Source of the DNA: Gnetum montanum | Taxonomy: Eukaryota > Streptophyta > Gnetopsida > Gnetales > Gnetaceae | DNA length: 64,000 nt | Direction: 5' to 3' | Assembly: GCA_015680685.1 (NCBI GenBank) | Contig: MNCI01028444.1 | Coordinates: 412,497-476,496, forward strand | Shown here: positions 57,992 through 64,000 of the stretch, piece after piece | How the letters are laid out: each line of letters starts with the position of its first letter | Position numbering within the stretch: the stretch's first letter is position 1 | Translations under genes and position numbers: made by a program | Notes under the pieces: model-generated | Told to the model about the DNA's origin: nothing | What the model saw: the letters and a program-made list of their open reading frames with translations, nothing else | The model's database searches: none

Positions 57992-59674
57992 ATGGAGGGG
58001 ACATCCTACACAAAGTCACCAATGTTTGATGGGTTCAATTTGGCCTATTGAAAGGTGAGGATGCAAGGCTTGTTCAAGTCCATGAAGTTTGAGGTTTTGG
58101 AGTCCATCCTTGAAGGATACACATTACCTCTTGATAGTGTAACAAAGGCTCTCAAACCACTAAGCAAGTGGACATCAAAAGAAAGAGATAATTTTATGTA
58201 TGATTCGAAAACAAAAAATTGTTTATATTGTGCATTAAATAAGTCTGAATTCAATAGGATAACTGGTTTTATAACTGCTAAAGGAATTTGGAAAACCCTA
58301 AAAGCTACCTATGAAGGAACATCCATTGTCAAACAATCTAGAGTTTTGGTCTTACAAAGTGATTATGAAAAACTCAAAATGAGAGAAGGTGAAAAGATAA
58401 AAGATTATTTCTCTTGGGCTAATGATGTAATTATAGCAATTAGGAGCACACGCAAGGACTTGCCTAAAAGCAATGTGATAATAAAAATGATTCAAACACT
58501 CCAACTGGAATTTAGACCTAAGGTTGCAACTATGGAAGAGATTAGAGATTTTTTAATTCTAAAATTCACAAAGGTTCAAAGTGCTCTTAATTCTTATGAA
58601 ATGAACCTCGTAAGCAAAGTGACAATAAAAGAAAAGGCCATTGCCTTAAAATTAGCATTTAAGGAAAAGGAACCTACTGAGCAAGATGTGAGTAGTGAAG
58701 AGGAGATAGCTCTTCATCCAAGAAGAGTGCAATAGCTTCTTGTCAGAAAGGGAAGGAGTCTCAATCAATCACACCCCAATCAATCTAACTCTAAAGGTAA
58801 GGAGAGAGGTAAAAATTTGAAAAATTATAATTTTGATGATTTTTCAATAGAATGTTGGATATGTGGAGGAAGAGGCCATGTGGCCTCACAATGCCCTAGT
58901 AATGCCAAGTTGCAATGAAAATAGATGACTAATGTGGAAATTAAAAACACCAACTTGTACATCATCTGGGATGATGGTGAGAAAAGTAAAGAAAAAGTAG
59001 ATAACTCCACAAAAGACTCTCAGCTTATTTGCATGGCACTCACAAATGAAAATTCATTACAAATTTTTGATGAACTAAGAGGTAAGTATGACAAACAGTA
59101 TAGTGAATTATGAGAAGAAATTCTCATCCTAGATTATATACTTAATAAGGTAAATAAAGTATAAGTATAATATTTTCTTAAGTTCATACCTTATCTTCCA
59201 AATTAAAAGGAGAAATATCAGACATAAAGGCTGAGATTCAACTGCTAACCCCTTTAGATGAAGAAAAATGCAAAGATTTTCAAGAAAAAGAGGTCCATGA
59301 AAATCAACCTAAGAGTGAAGACTTGGAAGAGATCCCACAAAAGGACACAAGCTCCAGCTTGAGTATAATTAGGTTTGATAACCCTATTCTTGAGGAGAAC
59401 ACTTCATTTGTTAGTAACAATTGTGGAATTAAATAAGATTTTGGTTATCCTCATGCTGGTAAGAATAGCATTAATGCTTGGTCTTGCCAAAAGGCTCCTA
59501 CTACAAGTATTTTGTTGGAAGTAGCAACCAGGAATGAAAATGAGTGAAAAATTGGAAAATTCCTCAAAAGAATGGATGATATAGAAGATGATAAAAAATT
59601 CTCTTATCATGAAGAACATGAACAAGCTAGGTCATCATTTAAAAGAACTAATGAAAGAAATTTAAAGGGTAAGT
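57992..59674 (+). pseudogene. Element K gag, Copia type (broken)
   Basis: ATG at 57992 (MEGTSYTKSPMFDG) is followed by a TGA where the family has Trp (NLAYWKV). The frame is then open at 58055-58735: FMYDSKTKNCLYCALNKSEF, then GIWKTLKATYEGTSIVKQSR and SDYEKLKMREGEKIKDYFSW. This is the UBN2/Retrotran_gag_2 pattern. A zinc knuckle CWICGGRGHVASQC lies at 58858-58899. After it comes a Lys/Glu/Asn-rich, probably coiled-coil region with stops, ending near NLKGK (59674). There is no pol after it, so the capsid protein was the only product. Confidence 0.85.
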
Positions 59675-61281
59675 AGGTACTCCATGATAGAGGACCTCAT
59701 CTCAAACTTCATTAGTCTTTTTCATCTCAATTGCAAGTAAGGTAAGTCATCGTAAGTTTCTATTTCCTTACTTGCTAGTTAAAAATTTTGGCCTGTCCTT
59801 GAACAATTTATAAATTGTCTTTGAGATATATCTCTATCCATTGTGAAAAGATCAAAATAGTATGGTTATCTCCCATGCTTAAATGTTTTAGCTGCATACA
59901 TGTCATTAAAAAGGCTTATTGTTGTAGAAAAATAGAATTTGAAAATCAAGAATGGTATTCATGTTTATCATAAGATACAATTGATTTAGTAATATTGGAT
60001 TAATAAAAATGGTTAGTTGATTGATCTAGAGGAAAGAAATGTTTGTTCTAATTTCTATCTAAGTTTTTTGTTTGTTGAATTACACAATTACATTTTAAGC
60101 TAAGTAATTAGCTTTAGGGAAAAAACAAGTGCATATGTAGGTGGAGCTTGAACCTCATAAATTATTATGAAGCCTCCATAAGTGTATGAAATTTTTTTTA
60201 AGGCATATAAAAGGTATACTCATATGCTACTAGAGCAAAGTATTTTTGGTTCAATCTTTAAAATTTTCGCTACCTTAGAATGATCTTAGTATGATAAGTT
60301 ATGTTCTTTTGACCCTTCCTTAAAAATTGGATATATATGTCATGAAATTACTAAGCCCTTGTTGGTGCCTCAAAAGGATTAGAATATAGAATGATTATAA
60401 AATCATGTAATATTGGTTAATTGTTACTAATGGCTTATCTAAATGAGTTACATGACTTTATAGGCTCAAACTTTAGACATAAAACTTTGGTGGTTTTAAA
60501 TTCTCTTGAATATAAATTGAAAGGCTTGGCTTAGTAATTTTTGGATTAGTGATGGGTTATTGACAAGAGGGTAGCTCTTAAATAAAATTTTGTTTGTTAG
60601 TCCCATGAGATAATGTTACAAAATGTGCTCTATTTAACTATTTTTTGTATCTCTATGATAGTACTATGAATATACCTTTTTAGAAGTACTTAAGCCCTCA
60701 TGCTTTCATTATGAAAGTCTCTTATGACATTCTAAATATGAATGGCTAATATACCTTAGATTTTCTCAAAATTTGGAGATCTTAGAAATTGCCTTATCTC
60801 TTAACCTAAAGACTGATCTATAAATTTGTGATGTGTTAGGTATGTAATTGTTCTTATAAAATTTCATGTCTAAACTCTTATATAGTGCTACTTGGATGAA
60901 AATTGTGCATTCTTTTTGTCTATATTGTTGCTCAACTCCACTCCTTTTTGATGATGTCCAAAAAAGGGGGAGAATTTGGCATTATATTTAATATTAGTGG
61001 CAATTATTTGAGATCAAGTTAATTATCAAAAATATAGATCAACTTGATTATGCTATTATGGACATCATTTATGATTATATGTGATGATGTAAAATATGAT
61101 TGTGATGTGATGATTTAATATGACTTGACTGACTATAATTCATGGAATTTAGTGTACTATTGGGATTTGGTGTATATATTTAAACTAGTGTCATGAGTAA
61201 TATTGCAATTATACATCTTAATGATTTCTAGAGACAACTAATCCATTTTCTTAAGTTTTAAACATCCCCAAAGGGGGAGAT
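59675..61281 (+). other. Element K non-coding 3' interior
   Basis: AT-rich without coding motifs. It contains CCAAAAAAGGGGGAGAATTT at 60958-60977 and CCCAAAGGGGGAGATTTTTG at 61266-61285: two purine tracts, the second adjoining the 3' LTR. Confidence 0.7.
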
Positions 61282-62417
61282 TTTTGACCTTTTAGTATGC
61301 CAAAACCTTAAGGAAAATGGAGAACAAAGAATGATTTTTGTTGATGATGTGTTTATAGGTCATGAACAAGAACTCCACATCATGAATAAGGATTCAAGGG
61401 AATGAAATCTACAAAGGGTTTTCAAATGGAAACTTCATAGGAAATATGAGAGCATGGACACAAACAAAAGCTACACACCAAATGAAGATGCTCCAAGGAT
61501 TGGGAAGAAGCCAAATCAATGAAAGAAAGCCTCAAAAATTCGAGCTCAAAAGTTGAATAGACGTCTCTAAGAACTAGTAGACATCTCAGTAAAGAAGAAT
61601 GAATTCACAAGAAGACATCTTCAAGAAATAGGAGATGTCCCCATTGTAAAGAAGATATCTCCTTAGAGACATCTCATAAGATATTTTCCATTCTCCAAAG
61701 AGACGTCTCTCCAGAATTGAGGCTAACTCAAGTAGATGTCCCAACTTTAAAGGAGACATCTACACTAGTTTCTAGATAGCCATTGACAAATTTTGAGGTG
61801 TTTTTGGAAACTTTAAAGCTATAAGAAGACTCCAAATTCTTGGGAATTGTACAAGTATTGTTAACATCAAAGCTATCATTATCTATTCTATGTTGTTATA
61901 CTTGTGTACTTCATTTGTCACATCATTTGCTTAATTGGTTGTAGAACTATGCTTCAAAGTGCAAGGATCTATAATTTAAGTTCACTCTTGTCTTGTTTTT
62001 CTTTCTCTTTTTTTGTTGCCCTAAGAGGTTGATGTGCTTCTTGCGAGAAGGCATCCATTTTGGGCTTGTCAAGATCCTACGGGATTGAGTTGTTTTGTTG
62101 CATCAAAACACTCAGGAGTAGAGCTCTATCTTGTATAGGTTGTGGGATCCTCTAAAACACATTTTGAGCTTGTTGGGACCTTGCAGGGTTAAGAGATTTC
62201 GTAGCGATGAAACTCTCCTTAGTGAAGCTCAAATATTTTAAAGGTTGTGGTGTCCTTGAATCCAAATTTTAGAAGAAACAAAGTTTGGAGGTGTGCAAGG
62301 AATCTACCCTCCAAGTGTGGACAACCCAAGTTGGGGAACCATGTAATTTTTTATGTGACAGGTTTGATTGCAAATTGGGAAACTTATTCAACCCTTGTTT
62401 TAAGTTCTCGATCCTCA
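61282..62417 (+). repeat. Element K 3' LTR (1136 bp)
   Basis: TTTTGACCTTTTAG to ATCCTCA, followed by the duplicated GTAAG. It carries the same motif array (61560-61760), partly changed by C-to-T. Confidence 0.9.
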
Positions 62418-62422
62418 GTAAG

Positions 62423-64000
62423 GTTCACTAGATCCAAAAGGATCTCATGGACATAGTTAAATGCATTCCTCATGTGATGCAAAATTAGCAAAACATAAAT
62501 GACATCTCATCATTTGAGAGTTGAAATAAGTAGATGGTTCAAAATTTTTCATGAAAAATGAATATGTCGATTATGCAATATAAATAGCCTTGAAAATGAC
62601 CATCACATTTTCTTGCAATATCTTACATTTAAGCATCTTAAACATAGGTGGGATTTCACACTTGCAAATTTAGTTGCTTTATTCCAAATGTTATGAGGAA
62701 TCTAGCCTCAAATTTAGGTTTTTGTTATGTATTTATAAGTCAAGGGTTTCTAAATTCAACTTTGAATTCATGTGAAGTTAACTTGAAGTTCCTTTTAGGA
62801 AACTTGACTCACAAAATTTGGATGATGTAAGTCACAGGAGTGGTCACATTGATGCTAATGTTAGCATCATTAGAGAGTTAGAAAAATTTTCCATCATTTT
62901 CCAAATTGCAATTTCAATCCTCATGTGCCCTCTTTAATGGCCAAAGTAATATGCCATGACAATGATTATAGGATGTTGAGGAGCTCATGAACTTGGGAAA
63001 TGCTATTAAATGATAAATTTAGTGACTTTGCTTGATGCTAGTGTTTTCTTAGTGACGTTGATGCTCGTGCTATCAATGATGTCAACATCATCTAAAAAAT
63101 TTAGTTTTTAATGAGTTCTAACCTTTCCATATACCTTTAAGCCTAATGAATTTAACATTTAATGCCTTGAAAATAATGTTGACTAGTTGCTAGAGGGCCT
63201 AAGAGGCTGAAACTAGAGTTAAAGTGTAGGTTTTTGTTAGTCAGAATTGTTGTGCTTGAGTTGAGACTAATGACACTTGTGATGATGCTTAGCATTAGCA
63301 TTATTTAGAGTTAGAAAAATGTTACCTTCTTGAGGTCATGGGGTAAGCTTTTCAAAATGCCAAAAATTGATGTTTGCCATGTTAAGACCATTGTAGATGA
63401 GTTATTTAGGGCCTTAAGGAGTTGAAACTAAGGCTGGGAAGTAGCTTTGGAGATGATAATGCAAAGATGGTGGTCCAAGGATGATGCTGATGTTGTGTAA
63501 GTGTCAGCATCACCTATGACACAGAAAAATTTTCATTTTCTGAATTTTCCAAGGTTGCCCCAAAACTGATGCTCACATGCTAGGTTATGAGTTGGAATGA
63601 TATTTGGAGGCTCTCAAGAGTTGAAAACGTGTCTTGTAATGTTGTTTTTAAGGACTTTGATGCTCAAAATTGAGCTAAACAAATTGAAAAGCACACTTAG
63701 TCTTAATCACTAGTGAATTGAAAAAGTGGATACAACACCTTCTTTGTTAATTTTCTTAATTAGCTCACCCAAAAATTCTATCCACTACCATAGTTGGTAA
63801 ACATTCAAACTTTTTTCTCATAAAAATTTAGAAAGGCTAAAAGTATTATTATCTTAACATTTCAGGGGATCCTCTTGTTTCTTCTTTGGTAGCATCTTGA
63901 ATGTACCTGTAAGTGTTCTTAAAGCTTTCCTTAGAGTGCTATGCTTATTTTGAATGAAAGAGCTCTTTTTCAAGCTTTGACAACTTTGATTTGAATAGTA
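62423..64000 (-). repeat. H-type LTR copy and adjoining sequence
   Basis: 62590-63720 follows the order of 12700-14010 (GTATTTATAAGTCAAGGG, CATGACAATGATTATAGGATG, AAGGACTTTGATGCTCAAA). The minus-strand TATA motif is at 62746-62760. From about 63740 the sequence leaves the shared part and shows no recognisable gene. The left end is displaced by element K. Confidence 0.5.

Larger units (their letters stand above)
56800..62417 (+). mobile_element. Element K: Copia-type gag-only LTR retrotransposon
   Basis: LTRs 56800-57936 and 61282-62417 of almost equal length, flanked by GTAAG at 56795-56799 and 62418-62422. The 3.3-kb interior holds a Copia-type gag with zinc knuckle, then non-coding sequence and a purine tract AAAGGGGGAGA. 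No protease, integrase, RT or RNase H is present. It is a complete but non-autonomous insertion of a different superfamily from A-G. Confidence 0.9.

Noticed and set aside
1-64000. tRNA or rRNA genes
   Set aside because: None seen; the only tRNA-related sequences are primer binding sites next to LTRs.

Overview
The window is nuclear DNA from a large-genome seed plant, most likely a gymnosperm (inferred from deep, old, nested LTR retrotransposons around one intron-containing gene). It is AT-rich and contains one N, at 55620. The only convincing host gene is a seven-exon glycosyl hydrolase family 9 endo-beta-1,4-glucanase on the minus strand (18084-21390, 504 residues). It has a signal peptide, consistent GT-AG introns, both GH9 signatures and an upstream TATA box.

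Layout: element A (+, 1-8661) is a Ty3/gypsy-type element with gag and a second ORF but no pol; its 5' LTR is cut by the window edge. It lies inside remains of an older minus-strand gypsy element H (8667-15025: gag/protease, an LTR-like stretch, RT-RNase H). Next come a low-copy stretch (15030-23260) with the GH9 gene, and a minisatellite. Element C (+, 23261-40191) is the only one with gag, protease, RT, RNase H and integrase, all broken by stops. Element B (-, 33049-40034, target duplication GATGT) sits inside C's 3' LTR. A second C-type tail follows (40192-40422). Element G (-, 40964-50270) carries only the second ORF and is itself hit by a probable solo LTR (42311-44328) and a further insertion (48273-49647). 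Element D (+, 50271-56484) is a gag-protease element inserted in G's 5' LTR. Element K (56800-62417, target duplication GTAAG) is a Copia-type element that keeps only gag. The window ends in an H-like LTR copy.

How they fit together: A, B, C and D share an LTR 3' terminus (GGGGTACCTC...CTCATCA), a tRNA-Asp-type primer site (degraded in A and C), a purine tract before the 3' LTR, and arrays of GATATCGC-like palindromes before the TATA box. G shares the pattern more loosely. C has the enzymes; A, B, D and G do not. This looks like one autonomous lineage plus at least two kinds of parasite: gag-protease only (B, D), and elements carrying an accessory ORF (A with gag, G without). Most breaks in the reading frames look like decay of methylated cytosines.
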